The notes beneath the pieces are model-generated. The model saw nothing but the letters and a program-made list of their open reading frames with translations, had not been told where the DNA came from and searched no databases. This document shows positions 16,556 through 24,296 of a DNA stretch of 64,000 nucleotides, in pieces; within the stretch, counting starts at the first letter, position 1, and the number at the start of each line of letters is the position of its first letter. The stretch covers positions 61,289 through 125,288 of the forward strand of contig NZ_KZ984570.1 in assembly GCF_003574445.1 (NCBI RefSeq), given 5' to 3'. Source of the DNA: Streptomyces sp. YIM 130001. GTDB taxonomy: Bacteria; Actinomycetota; Actinomycetes; Streptomycetales; Streptomycetaceae. The position numbers and the translations under genes were made by a program.

Positions 16556-17821
16556 TCAGGCGGTGGCGGTACGTGATGCTTCCCGGGCGGCGGGCGCCGG
16601 CGGCGGCCCGTCCCCGTGCGGCCGGGTGGCGTAGCGGTTGGCGGGGCGGGGCAGGCCGAGGAGTCCGCGCAGGGTGCCGGCCTCGTAGGTGTGCCGGAAC
16701 AGGCCGCGGCGCTGGAGCTCGGGAACCAGTCCGCGCGTGATCGCGGGCAGATCGTGCCCGAGTACGGCGGGGCGCAGCCGGAAGCCGGTGAGTCCGGCGG
16801 CCTGGAACTCCTCGAGCAGATCGGCCAGTTGGGCGGGCGTACCGGCGAATATGCGGGCGTCGCTGGTGTACGGCTCACCGGCGGCGGTGTCCAGGCGGTC
16901 GCGGCGGGCCTCGGCTGCCGTCTGGTCCTCGTCGAGGAGGACCACGAGGTCGGCGAAGACGTGCACGGGCTCGTCGGAGCGGCCTGCCGCCTGCTGTTCG
17001 GCGCGGATCTCGGCCAGGACGGCCCGGGCCTGGTCGGGGTCGTGCGGGGTGACGTAGCCGATGTCCGCCTGGCGGGCCACCAGTTGATACGGAACCGTCT
17101 GGTGCGCGAGGGCGGTGATCACGGGCTGGCCCTGCGGGGGCCGCGGGGTGATCGAAGGTCCCCTGACATGGAAGTGCCGGCTCTCGAAGTCGATGTAGTG
17201 CAGCTTGTCCCGGTCGATGAACCGGCCGGTGGCGGCGTCCCTGATCTCCGCGCCGTCCTCCCAGCTGTCCCAGAGCCGGCGCACCACCTCCACGTAGTCG
17301 GCCGCCTCGTCGAAGAGGTCGCCCACCAACTCCCGTGCGGCCGGGCCCTCGTAGTCGTCGACGCGCGGGACGGTGCGGCGTCCGAAGTGGGCGGCGTCGG
17401 CCGGGCGGGCACTGACCTGGACCCGCACTCCGGCTCGTCCACCGCTGACGTAGTCGAGGGTGGCGACGGCCTTGGAGAGGTGGAACGGCTCGGTGTGGGT
17501 GACGACGGCGGTCGGCACGAGTCCGATGTGCCGGGTGAGCGGGGCGATACGGGCTGCCACCAGAACGGCATCGAGTCGGCCGCGTACCTGGTCGGTACGG
17601 TCGTCCGGCTCGAGGAAGTGCGAGGACTGCGGTCCGAGGCCGTCCTCGATGGTCACGAAGTCGAGCAGTCCGTGCTCGGCCTCGGCCACCAGGTCGGCCC
17701 AGTAGCCGGCGGTGAACAGGTCCCGTGGCCTGGCGACCTCCTCGCGCCAGGACGCGGGGTGCCAGCCGGTGCCGTCCAGGGCGACGGCAAGGTGCAGGGG
17801 TGCAGAGGGAGTTGAGGACAC
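16556..17821 (-). CDS. LLM-class flavin-dependent monooxygenase, NtaA/DszA-related
   Basis: 421 aa from GTG 17821 with AAGG 7-8 nt upstream. It starts with PLHLAVALDGTGWHPASWRE and carries family segments LVAEAEHGLLDFVTIEDGLGPQS, TEPFHLSKAVATLDYVSGGRAGVRVQVS and GQPVITALAHQTVPYQLVARQADIGYV, ending with a DLLEEFQAAGLTGFRLRPAVLGHDL block like its neighbour. The two genes probably act on linked substrates or form alternative enzymes. The leader peptide stop lies 74 nt upstream of this start, with a hairpin between. Confidence 0.87.
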   Translation of the reverse strand: MSSTPSAPLHLAVALDGTGWHPASWREEVARPRDLFTAGYWADLVAEAEHGLLDFVTIEDGLGPQSSHFLEPDDRTDQVRGRLDAVLVAARIAPLTRHIGLVPTAVVTHTEPFHLSKAVATLDYVSGGRAGVRVQVSARPADAAHFGRRTVPRVDDYEGPAARELVGDLFDEAADYVEVVRRLWDSWEDGAEIRDAATGRFIDRDKLHYIDFESRHFHVRGPSITPRPPQGQPVITALAHQTVPYQLVARQADIGYVTPHDPDQARAVLAEIRAEQQAAGRSDEPVHVFADLVVLLDEDQTAAEARRDRLDTAAGEPYTSDARIFAGTPAQLADLLEEFQAAGLTGFRLRPAVLGHDLPAITRGLVPELQRRGLFRHTYEAGTLRGLLGLPRPANRYATRPHGDGPPPAPAAREASRTATA

Positions 17822-17869
17822 GAGAGTGCCTTCCTGATGGTCCTGACGAAGGGGGGCCGACGGCGCGCG

Positions 17870-17886
17870 GGTGACTGTCGGTCACC
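17870..17886 (-). promoter_or_regulatory. Hairpin just after the HIDLQRI leader
   Basis: GGTGAC and GTCACC pair around a 5-nt loop, starting about 9 nt after the leader stop codon and about 50 nt before the monooxygenase start. The same arrangement, a short hairpin about 10 nt after the stop, is seen for the Cys-Cys leader at 10577. Confidence 0.4.
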
Positions 17887-17895
17887 TCGGCTGGG

Positions 17896-17979
17896 TCAGG
17901 ATCGACAGAGCGCGCCGGCGATGCGCTGCAGGTCGATGTGCGGCCTGCCGTGCAGACGGATGCGGCGGCGCGGATTCAC
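17896..17979 (-). CDS. Leader peptide (HIDLQRI type) ending in a Cys codon
   Basis: 27 codons from GTG 17979; an in-frame GTG at 18009 would add ten more, including one further Cys. The C-terminal part reads GRPHIDLQRIAGALCRS then stop, matching the HIDLxRh-x-(S/G)-A core of the other leaders, with a Cys codon three codons from the end. It precedes the DszA-like monooxygenase pair. No clear promoter at leaderless spacing is visible, so the true start is uncertain. Confidence 0.68.
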   Translation of the reverse strand: MNPRRRIRLHGRPHIDLQRIAGALCRS

Positions 17980-18064
17980 TGCGCACAGCCGACGCGTCGC
18001 ATGGACCACGGAGGCGTATCCCTTCAGGCTGGAGCGACACCGGAGTGCTCCCCCACCATGTCTA

Positions 18065-18093
18065 GCAGCAACGGGGCGGCGGCTCGTTGCGGC
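18065..18093 (-). terminator. Possible terminator after the MFS gene
   Basis: A 9-bp stem with one mismatch (GCAGCAACG with CGTTGCGGC) and an 11-nt loop, 41 bp downstream of the NimT/CynX-type gene stop. No T-tract. Confidence 0.35.
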
Positions 18094-18133
18094 AGCATGA
18101 AATCTCGGCCGCCACCTGGTTCGAGCCGCGCGG

Positions 18134-19387
18134 TCAGTCGATGCGGCGGTCGCGTCCGGCGAAGTGGCCCGCCACCAACTGCGGCACCATCAGCACCGCC
18201 AGGAACACCAGCGGCCACCGCCACCCGCCGCTGTGGTCGTACAGCACGCCGACGAGTACGGGACCGGGCACGGAGAGCAGGTATCCGGTGCTCTGCGCGA
18301 ACCCGGAGAGCCGGGCCACGGCCGCGCTGTCGCGTCCGCGCAGGCCGATCATGGTGAGCGCCAGCGGGAAGGAACAGTTGCCGACGCCGAGGAGGCAGGC
18401 CCAGACCCAGGGCGCGGCGTCGGGCGCGGCCCAGAGTCCGGCGTAGCCGGCCAGGCCGAACAGGCCGATGGTGACGGCGATCCCGCTCTGGTGGCGCAGC
18501 CGCCCGGCGAGCGCGGTCAGGGCGAAGGACAGCGGGATGCCGAGCACCGAGGTGACGGCGAACAGCAGGCCCGCGGTGTCGGCGGACAGGCCGGCGTCCC
18601 GGAAGATCTGCGGCAGCCAGCCGATGACCACATAGGCGGCGGTGGCCTGCAGTCCGAAGTAGACCGCGAGGGCCCAGGCGGTGGGGCTGCGGACGGGACG
18701 GATCCGGGCAGGCGCCTCGGCGTCCGGCTTCGGGTCCGCCTCACTGTCCCGCTTCGCGTTCGCTGAAGCGGACTTGTGCGCGAGGAGCAGCCACGGTGGC
18801 ACGGCCGACGCCGCGAGCAGCGCCCACGCACCGAGACCGACCCTCCAGTCGGCGCCGAACTCCCGGGCGAGCGGCACGGTGACGGCGGCGGCGGTGGAGG
18901 CGCCGGCGTTGAGGACCATGGAGTACAGGCCGGTCATCGTGCCGACCCGGTCCGGGAACCGCTGTTTGACGACGACCGGGAGCAGTACGTTCACCACGGC
19001 GATCCCGGCGAGGGCCAGGGCGCTCAGGGCGACGAACTGCGCGCTGTCCGCGGCGAGCGGCCGTACCGCAAGACCCGCGGCGATCGCCAGCGCGCCGCAG
19101 GCCACCACGGCTTCGTGCCCGAAGCGGCGGGCGAGCCGGGGGGCGGCGAAGCCGACGAGGGCGAAGCACACGGCGGGCATCGAGGTGAGGAGCCCCGCGA
19201 CCGTGGCGCTCATCCCGAGACCGTCGCGGATCTCCTCGAGGACCGGCCCGATGCTGGTCACCGCGGGCCGCAGGTTCAGCGCGGCGAGGATCAGTGCGAC
19301 CAGGGCCGTACGACGCGTCCAGACCGCGGTCCGTGACGCGTCGGCGCTCGCGGAGGGCGTCCCTGTCACGTCGTATCTCTCGGGCAC
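18134..19387 (-). CDS. MFS transporter, CynX/NimT family
   Basis: 417 aa with 12 hydrophobic segments split by a charged central loop (about residues 205-235, rich in Lys, Glu and Asp). The first segment ALVALILAALNLRPAVTSIGPVLEEI is characteristic of CynX/NimT-type major facilitators, linked in other bacteria to cyanate or 2-nitroimidazole transport. It starts at GTG 19387; GTG 19369 with GAGAG upstream is a good alternative. It stands alone between the leader-controlled monooxygenase pair and a second MFS gene. The substrate is unknown. Confidence 0.83.
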   Translation of the reverse strand: MPERYDVTGTPSASADASRTAVWTRRTALVALILAALNLRPAVTSIGPVLEEIRDGLGMSATVAGLLTSMPAVCFALVGFAAPRLARRFGHEAVVACGALAIAAGLAVRPLAADSAQFVALSALALAGIAVVNVLLPVVVKQRFPDRVGTMTGLYSMVLNAGASTAAAVTVPLAREFGADWRVGLGAWALLAASAVPPWLLLAHKSASANAKRDSEADPKPDAEAPARIRPVRSPTAWALAVYFGLQATAAYVVIGWLPQIFRDAGLSADTAGLLFAVTSVLGIPLSFALTALAGRLRHQSGIAVTIGLFGLAGYAGLWAAPDAAPWVWACLLGVGNCSFPLALTMIGLRGRDSAAVARLSGFAQSTGYLLSVPGPVLVGVLYDHSGGWRWPLVFLAVLMVPQLVAGHFAGRDRRID

Positions 19388-19457
19388 CCGGGCATCGTAG
19401 GTTCACCGGCCGCGCCCGCCGTCGGCCATCCGGTGATCTTCATACGGTTTTGACACA

Positions 19458-20696
19458 TCAGGCGTGGGCCCCCCGACCGCGCAGCAGTTCCCGCCCCCAC
19501 GCGGCGAAGGCACCGGTGGCGAGCAGGGCACCCAGGGCGCAGATGCCGGACCAGCCGGAGCTCGCCCACACGATCGAGGCCGCGGCGGAGCCGAGGGCGC
19601 CACCGAGGAAGGTGGCGGTCATGAAGGCGGAGTTGATGCGGCTGCGGGCCTCGGGCCGCAGGGCGTAGACGACGGTCTGGCTGCTGTTGAGGACGGCCTG
19701 CTGGCCGATGTTCAGCGCGACGATGCCGAGGGCGAGCCAGAGCAGGGAACGCTCCGCGGCGAGCAGGACCAGCCAGCCGGCGAGCAGCAGCGCGGTCGCG
19801 CCGCCGGTGACCTTCCGTACGTGTCCTCGGTCGCTGAGCCGCGCCGCGACGGTCATGGCCGCCACACCCACCGCGCCGACCAGGCCGAACAGTCCGATGG
19901 CCGGCGCCGGCCAATGGAAGGGCGCACCCGCGAGCAGGAAGGTGAGCGCGGTGAGCTGGACGCTGTACGAGCCGAGGGAGAGCGCACCGAGCAGGGCGCG
20001 GCCGCGCAGCAGGGGCTCGGTGCGCAACAGGGCGAAGGTGGACCGCAGCAGGGCGGGGTACCGGAGGTCGGCGGTGACCGGGAGCCGGGGCAGGTGCCGG
20101 TGCAGGGTGGCGGCGGCTGCGGCCATGAGCGCCGCGAGCACCCAGTACACGGTGCGCCAGCCGCCCAGTTCGGACAGCCCGCCGGCGGCGGTGCGGGCGA
20201 GCAGTCCGCCAAGCAGCACCCCCGCCATCACGGTGGCGACCGCCCGGCCCCGGGTCTCGTCGGTGGCGAGCGCGGCGGCGTGGGCGACCACGACCTGGGC
20301 GCCGACCGAGGCGAGGGCGGCGAGAACGGTGCCGGCGAGCAGTACCGGACCGCTCGGGGCCAGTGCCGAGACGGTGAGGAAGAGCGATGTGGCGGCGAAG
20401 AGCGCGACCGTGAGGCGACGCCGGTCGACGACGTCGCCGAGCGGCACGAGGAGGATCAGGCCGAGTGCGTATCCCGTCTGCGAGGCGGTGACGACGAGGC
20501 CGGCCAGCAGGCTGCCGAGGCCGAGATCGCGGGATATGAGGTCGAGCAGCGGCTGCGCGACGTAGTTGCCGGCGCAGGACAGTCCCGTGGCGACGGCCAG
20601 CAGGGGCAGCAGGCCGCGCCGCGGGCCGGTCCGTGCCTGTCCATGAGGCGTCTCGTGGGGCGCGGCGTTGTGGGGGTCGAGTCCCGTCTGTGTCAT
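19458..20696 (-). CDS. MFS transporter (drug/solute exporter type)
   Basis: 412 aa with 12 predicted membrane segments. GNYVAQPLLDLISRDLGLGSLLAGLVVTASQTGYALGLILLVPLGDVVDRRR contains the segment 2-3 loop motif of DHA1-type exporters (GDVVDRRR). It is transcribed divergently from a LysR gene with 72 bp between the start codons, and a perfect inverted repeat lies in that space. This arrangement usually means that the LysR protein controls the transporter. Confidence 0.83.
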   Translation of the reverse strand: MTQTGLDPHNAAPHETPHGQARTGPRRGLLPLLAVATGLSCAGNYVAQPLLDLISRDLGLGSLLAGLVVTASQTGYALGLILLVPLGDVVDRRRLTVALFAATSLFLTVSALAPSGPVLLAGTVLAALASVGAQVVVAHAAALATDETRGRAVATVMAGVLLGGLLARTAAGGLSELGGWRTVYWVLAALMAAAAATLHRHLPRLPVTADLRYPALLRSTFALLRTEPLLRGRALLGALSLGSYSVQLTALTFLLAGAPFHWPAPAIGLFGLVGAVGVAAMTVAARLSDRGHVRKVTGGATALLLAGWLVLLAAERSLLWLALGIVALNIGQQAVLNSSQTVVYALRPEARSRINSAFMTATFLGGALGSAAASIVWASSGWSGICALGALLATGAFAAWGRELLRGRGAHA

Positions 20697-20722
20697 GGCA
20701 CACAGCCTGCGACCGGACAGAT

Positions 20723-20744
20723 CAATGAGTCCAACACATCATTG
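20723..20744. promoter_or_regulatory. LysR operator candidate
   Basis: CAATGA and TCATTG form a perfect inverted repeat with a 10-bp spacer, centred in the 72-bp region between the divergent MFS and LysR genes. Position and symmetry fit a LysR-family recognition site. Confidence 0.6.
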
Positions 20745-20768
20745 TCATCCGAGCGATCGTGAAACACG

Positions 20769-21665
20769 ATGGATCGCATGGAACTCCAGCAGATGCGGTA
20801 CGTCGTCGCCGTCGCCGAGACGGGCGGGTTCACCCGGGCCGCCGAGCGGTGCCTGGTCGTGCAGTCCGCGCTCAGCCACCAGATCGGCAAGCTGGAACGG
20901 GAGTTGGGTGCGCGGCTCTTCGACCGCACGAGCCGTCGGGTGGCGCTCACAGCGGCGGGTGAGGCGTTCCTGCCGGCCGCCCGGCAGGCGCTGGAGGCGG
21001 CCGACCGGGCCAGGGCCGAGGTCGCGGCGGCGACCGGTGAGATCCGTGGACGCCTGGCCATCGGCGCCATCGCCACGGTGACCGCGGTCGATGTGCCGGG
21101 CCTGATGCGCGCGTACCACCTCACGTATCCGCAGGTCACGATGCGTCTCGTCGACGGCATGAGCGAGACCCTGGTGCGCTCGGTACGCGACGGCGACCTC
21201 GACCTCGCTTTCCTCGGAGTGCCGCCCTCGTTCGACACCAGCCCGCTGGGACTGCGGAGCAGGACGCTGACGACCGACCGGCATGTGACGGTCGTGGCGC
21301 CCGGTCATCCGCTGGCGCACGAGGCGGCGAAGGGTCCGGTACCGCTGGAGCGCCTGGTGGAGGAGTCGTTCGTGGACTTCCCTGCCGGGGCGGCCGCACG
21401 CGCGCAGACGGACGAGGCGTTCCAGGCTGCCCGGCTGCACCGCGAGGTGGCGTTCGAGGCCAAGGGCCTGGAGTTCCTGGCCGATCTGGTGCGGGGCGGG
21501 CTCGGGATCGCTCTGCTGCCGTCCCGTCTCGTACCCCGCCTGCCTGGCCTCACCGTGGTGCCCCTGCACAACGGCCCGACCCGGGAGGAGCGCCTGGTCT
21601 GGAACGACTCCCGCCGCTCACCGGCGGCGGCCGCGTTCCTCGATTCGGTGGACGACTCGGACTGA
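20769..21665 (+). CDS. LysR-family transcriptional regulator
   Basis: 298 aa. The N-terminal helix-turn-helix is standard: MELQQMRYVVAVAETGGFTRAAERCLVVQSALSHQIGKLERELGARLFDRTSRRVALTAAGEAFLP, followed by a linker helix and a periplasmic-binding-like sensor domain (about 95-298). It is divergent from an MFS transporter gene and probably controls it and itself through the inverted repeat at 20723-20744. The effector cannot be told from sequence. The ATG at 20769 gives MDRMELQQ; the second Met three codons on is also possible. Confidence 0.9.
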   Translation: MDRMELQQMRYVVAVAETGGFTRAAERCLVVQSALSHQIGKLERELGARLFDRTSRRVALTAAGEAFLPAARQALEAADRARAEVAAATGEIRGRLAIGAIATVTAVDVPGLMRAYHLTYPQVTMRLVDGMSETLVRSVRDGDLDLAFLGVPPSFDTSPLGLRSRTLTTDRHVTVVAPGHPLAHEAAKGPVPLERLVEESFVDFPAGAAARAQTDEAFQAARLHREVAFEAKGLEFLADLVRGGLGIALLPSRLVPRLPGLTVVPLHNGPTREERLVWNDSRRSPAAAAFLDSVDDSD

Positions 21666-21730
21666 CCACAGGGGCCGGATCCCGCCCGGCGCGGGCTGCA
21701 CGACCTACGCCGTCGACGCGGCCCGCACGG

Positions 21731-22213
21731 TCAGGATTCCTCGTCCGCGGTCTCCGGCACGATCCGCGCCGCACGCCGTCGCCGGTAGAGCACCACACCG
21801 CACACCACGACGACGAGAGCGACGACACCGCCCACTCCGAGCGCGGTCTGCTCGGCGAAGAGCCTGCCGAGGCCTTCCAGGATTCCGATCCCGGCCGTGG
21901 CGTACACCAGCGCCCAGGCCGCTCCCCCGACGAACAGCGCGGGAAGGTAGCGCCGGACGGGCATCCGCATGCTTCCGGCCAGGAAATTCGCTGCCGTCTG
22001 GAACCCGACGGTCAGGAAGGACAGCGCCACCACCGGCGCACCCCACCGCTGGATGGCGTTCTCCACGCGCTGGAACCTGGCCGCGGAGAACTTCTCCGCG
22101 AACCTGCTGCGCCGGGCACCGGCTCCGGTCAGCCAACCGACGGCGAACGTCCCGCCGGCGCGCAGCAGGACGATGACGTAGAGGCCCGCGGCCGTGAGCC
22201 AGACCTTATCCAC
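21731..22213 (-). CDS. Small DedA/VTT-domain membrane protein
   Basis: 160 aa from GTG 22213. A hydrophobic N-terminus is followed by RFQRVENAIQRWGAPVVALSFLTVGFQTAANFLAGSMRMPVRRYLPALFVGGAAWALVYATAG, which matches the VTT (SNARE-associated/DedA) fold with its re-entrant FLTVG-x-Q segment. One more membrane helix and a basic tail RRRRAARI follow. It is shorter than full DedA proteins of about 200 aa, as common in actinomycete versions. Function of such proteins is linked to lipid flipping, but not established here. Confidence 0.75.
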   Translation of the reverse strand: MDKVWLTAAGLYVIVLLRAGGTFAVGWLTGAGARRSRFAEKFSAARFQRVENAIQRWGAPVVALSFLTVGFQTAANFLAGSMRMPVRRYLPALFVGGAAWALVYATAGIGILEGLGRLFAEQTALGVGGVVALVVVVCGVVLYRRRRAARIVPETADEES

Positions 22214-22442
22214 GGCGTCCCGCTCTCAGCGCAGGCAGGCGGCCATGGTCCGTTCCCGGCATCACGGTGCCCGCCGGAGCGAACCCGCATCGGGCACGTA
22301 CCTGGTCTGCATACCTCACCTGCATCCGTCTGAGCCGGTCCCGCGCCTGCTGCCCGCGGCGACGGCGCCGGGTCCCCCGGCGCAAGCAGATTACCGCCGC
22401 GTCCGGCACCGCCCGGAACGGGCCCTGCACCAGCCGACCGGA

Positions 22443-22865
22443 TCAGCCGAGGAAACTGAGCCGGACCTGGCGGCGCGGGTTGTCACGGTTGGTGTCGACA
22501 AGGCAGACCGACTGCCAAGTACCCAGCTCCAAGGCTCCGTTGAGCACAGGCAAGGTGGCGTGCGGTGGCACGAGGGCGGGCAGGACGTGGTCGCGGCCGT
22601 GGCCCGGGGAGCCGTGGCGGTGCTGCCAGCGGTCGCCCGCCGGCAGCAGGGTGCCCAGGGCGTCGAGCAGGTCGTCGTCGCTGCCTGCGCCGGTCTCGAG
22701 TACGGCGATGCCGGCGGTGGCGTGGGGAACGAAGACATTGAGCAGCCCGTCACGGCCGTGTGCCACGTCCGCGAGGAACGACGCACAGTCGTGGGTGAGG
22801 TCGGCGACGGTCTCGTGGGACCCGGTCGTCACGGACAGGACGCGGCTGGTGAAGGCATCGGACAT
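22443..22865 (-). CDS. YjbQ/UPF0047-family protein
   Basis: 140 aa from ATG 22865 (ATG 22874 is possible). The family signature is clear: GLLNVFVPHATAGIAVLETGAGSDDDLLDALGTLLP, then HGRDHVLPALVPPHATLPVLNGALELGTWQSVCLVDTNRDNPRRQVRLSF. Conserved His and Glu residues line a metal-binding pocket in structures of the family. E. coli YjbQ has weak thiamine-phosphate synthase activity, hence the common automatic name, but its true role is unsettled. It is divergent from the ssu leader. Confidence 0.88.
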   Translation of the reverse strand: MSDAFTSRVLSVTTGSHETVADLTHDCASFLADVAHGRDGLLNVFVPHATAGIAVLETGAGSDDDLLDALGTLLPAGDRWQHRHGSPGHGRDHVLPALVPPHATLPVLNGALELGTWQSVCLVDTNRDNPRRQVRLSFLG

Positions 22866-22931
22866 GAGGACCATGGTGGTGCATCGCGCCCACGACGGCC
22901 CGGTCAGCGGCGTCCGCGTGGCGAGACACCG

Positions 22932-22961
22932 TTGACCGTGGACGTACGACCTCGCTACGTT
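22932..22961 (+). promoter_or_regulatory. Promoter for the ssu leader, leaderless start
   Basis: TTGACC (22932-22937), 18-bp spacer, TACGTT (22956-22961), then exactly 7 nt to ATG 22969. The transcript is therefore expected to begin at or next to the start codon, as for the leader at 10654. Confidence 0.6.
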
Positions 22962-22968
22962 CAGCGGC

Positions 22969-23052
22969 ATGTTGCGTTCAGCCATGCTCACCACGCGCGG
23001 TCACATCGACCTGCTGCGGGTGGCCTCCGCCGCCTGTCGTCGCGGCTGCTGA
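22969..23052 (+). CDS. Cysteine-containing leader peptide of the ssu operon (HIDLLRV type)
   Basis: 27 codons from ATG 22969, or 22 from the in-frame ATG 22984. The peptide ends RGHIDLLRVASAACRRGC then stop, with Cys codons at the last position and four before it. A promoter is placed for a leaderless transcript starting at 22969. The ssuCBAD genes begin 248 bp downstream. The same core before four sulfur-related transcripts in this window makes it very likely a real coding leader, acting as a cysteine-responsive attenuator by analogy with polycysteine leaderless ORFs described in mycobacteria. Confidence 0.8.
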   Translation: MLRSAMLTTRGHIDLLRVASAACRRGC

Positions 23053-23234
23053 CCTTCCCTCCCGCGCCCTCGCGCATCCCGCACCACCGCTCGTCCCCGC
23101 CCGTCCCGGCGGCACGTCCGGCATGACCGTGTCCCCGGTCCGGCCGGGCACTTCCGCCTGACCGCGCTCGGCCGCCGGGTCCCGTCGTACCCCGCCATGA
23201 CGTCGTACAGGTGTGTCTGCGCTCCCTCGATCAT

Positions 23235-23253
23235 CCGCCCCTGAGTGGGGCGG
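23235..23253 (+). promoter_or_regulatory. Hairpin in the ssu leader region
   Basis: CCGCCCC and GGGGCGG form a perfect 7-bp stem with a 5-nt loop, 47 nt before the ssuC start. It could be the terminator or sequestering stem of an attenuator, but there is no T-tract and I could not fold competing structures by hand. Confidence 0.4.
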
Positions 23254-23300
23254 CACCGCGTTGCACCCCGCGCCCTCAACTCCCCCTCCCTGGAGCCGCC

Positions 23301-24296
23301 ATGAGCATCAGTCATGCTCCCCCGGACAAACCGGAGACCCCCGAACCGGAGACCCCCGCACCGGAATCGCCCGAACCGGACACCCCGAAGTCGGACACCT
23401 CGCATCCCGGCGTCTCCAAGTCCGTCCCGTCGAAGGCGAGTTCCGGCGCCGACGCCGGGGACGACGCCCCGGCGACCGGCAGCGCAACCGCACCCGAGCT
23501 CGAACGCCTTACCTCGACGAAGGTCCGACGCACCCGGGTACCGCGCTGGGTGCGACGCACCTCGGGCCCTCTGGTCCTGCTCGCGCTGTGGCAAGTCCTC
23601 ACCGCCACAGGCGCGTTGAGCGCCGACGTGCTCGCCTCACCGGGCACCATCGCCCGCGTGGCCGGAGATCTCGTCTCGGACGGCTCGCTCACCTCTGCCA
23701 TGGGTGTGTCACTGCAACGCGTGGCGCTCGGCCTGCTGTTCGGCGTGGTCGTCGGCACTTCGCTGGCGCTCGTCTCCGGCCTGTTCCGTATCGGTGAGGA
23801 CCTCGTCGACGCGAGCGTGCAGATGCTGCGGACGGTGCCGTTCGTGGGTCTGATCCCGCTGTTCATCATCTGGTTCGGCATCGGCGAGGCCCCGAAGATC
23901 GCCATCATCACGCTCGGCGTCTCCTTCCCGCTCTACCTGAACGTCTATGCCGGAATCCGCAACGTCGACGCCCAACTCATCGAAGCCGGGCAGTCACTCG
24001 GGCTGTCCCGCTGGGGACTCGTGCGGCATGTCGTGCTTCCCGGCGCGCTTCCGGGTGCGATGACGGGCCTCAGGTACTCGCTCGGCATCGCCTGGCTCGC
24101 CCTGGTCTTCGCCGAGCAGGTGAACGCCGACTCAGGACTCGGCTTTTTGATGGTGCAGGCCCGCGACTTCCTGCGGACGGACGTGATCGTGGTGTGCCTG
24201 ATCGTCTACGCCTTCCTCGGCCTGGCCGCCGACTTCGTAGTCCGTACTCTCGAGAGGGTGTTGCTCCGATGGCGACCGACGTTCACCGGACAGTGA
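23301..24296 (+). CDS. ssuC: Sulfonate ABC transporter permease SsuC
   Basis: 331 aa from ATG 23301 with TGGAG 5 nt upstream. The C-terminal 250 residues have about six membrane segments and the SsuC/TauC-type loop QLIEAGQSLGLSRWGLVRHVVLPGALPGAMTGLRYSLGIAWLALVFAEQV. The first 75 residues are an unusual cytosolic extension rich in Pro, Glu, Ser and Thr with a repeated PE(T/S)P pattern, absent from the usual 260-280 aa family members. It overlaps ssuB by 28 nt. The protein forms the membrane channel for aliphatic sulfonate uptake with the two genes that follow. Confidence 0.9.
   Translation: MSISHAPPDKPETPEPETPAPESPEPDTPKSDTSHPGVSKSVPSKASSGADAGDDAPATGSATAPELERLTSTKVRRTRVPRWVRRTSGPLVLLALWQVLTATGALSADVLASPGTIARVAGDLVSDGSLTSAMGVSLQRVALGLLFGVVVGTSLALVSGLFRIGEDLVDASVQMLRTVPFVGLIPLFIIWFGIGEAPKIAIITLGVSFPLYLNVYAGIRNVDAQLIEAGQSLGLSRWGLVRHVVLPGALPGAMTGLRYSLGIAWLALVFAEQVNADSGLGFLMVQARDFLRTDVIVVCLIVYAFLGLAADFVVRTLERVLLRWRPTFTGQ

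Noticed and set aside
18000..18002. Eight-codon mini-ORF starting at ATG 18002 (minus) just before the HIDLQRI leader
   Set aside because: It is out of frame with the leader, very short, and without any ribosome site; it has one Cys codon but nothing else to support it.
22206..22430. Arg-rich open frame between the DedA and YjbQ genes, minus strand
   Set aside because: No ribosome site, no family likeness, and composition typical of a shadow frame in GC-rich DNA.
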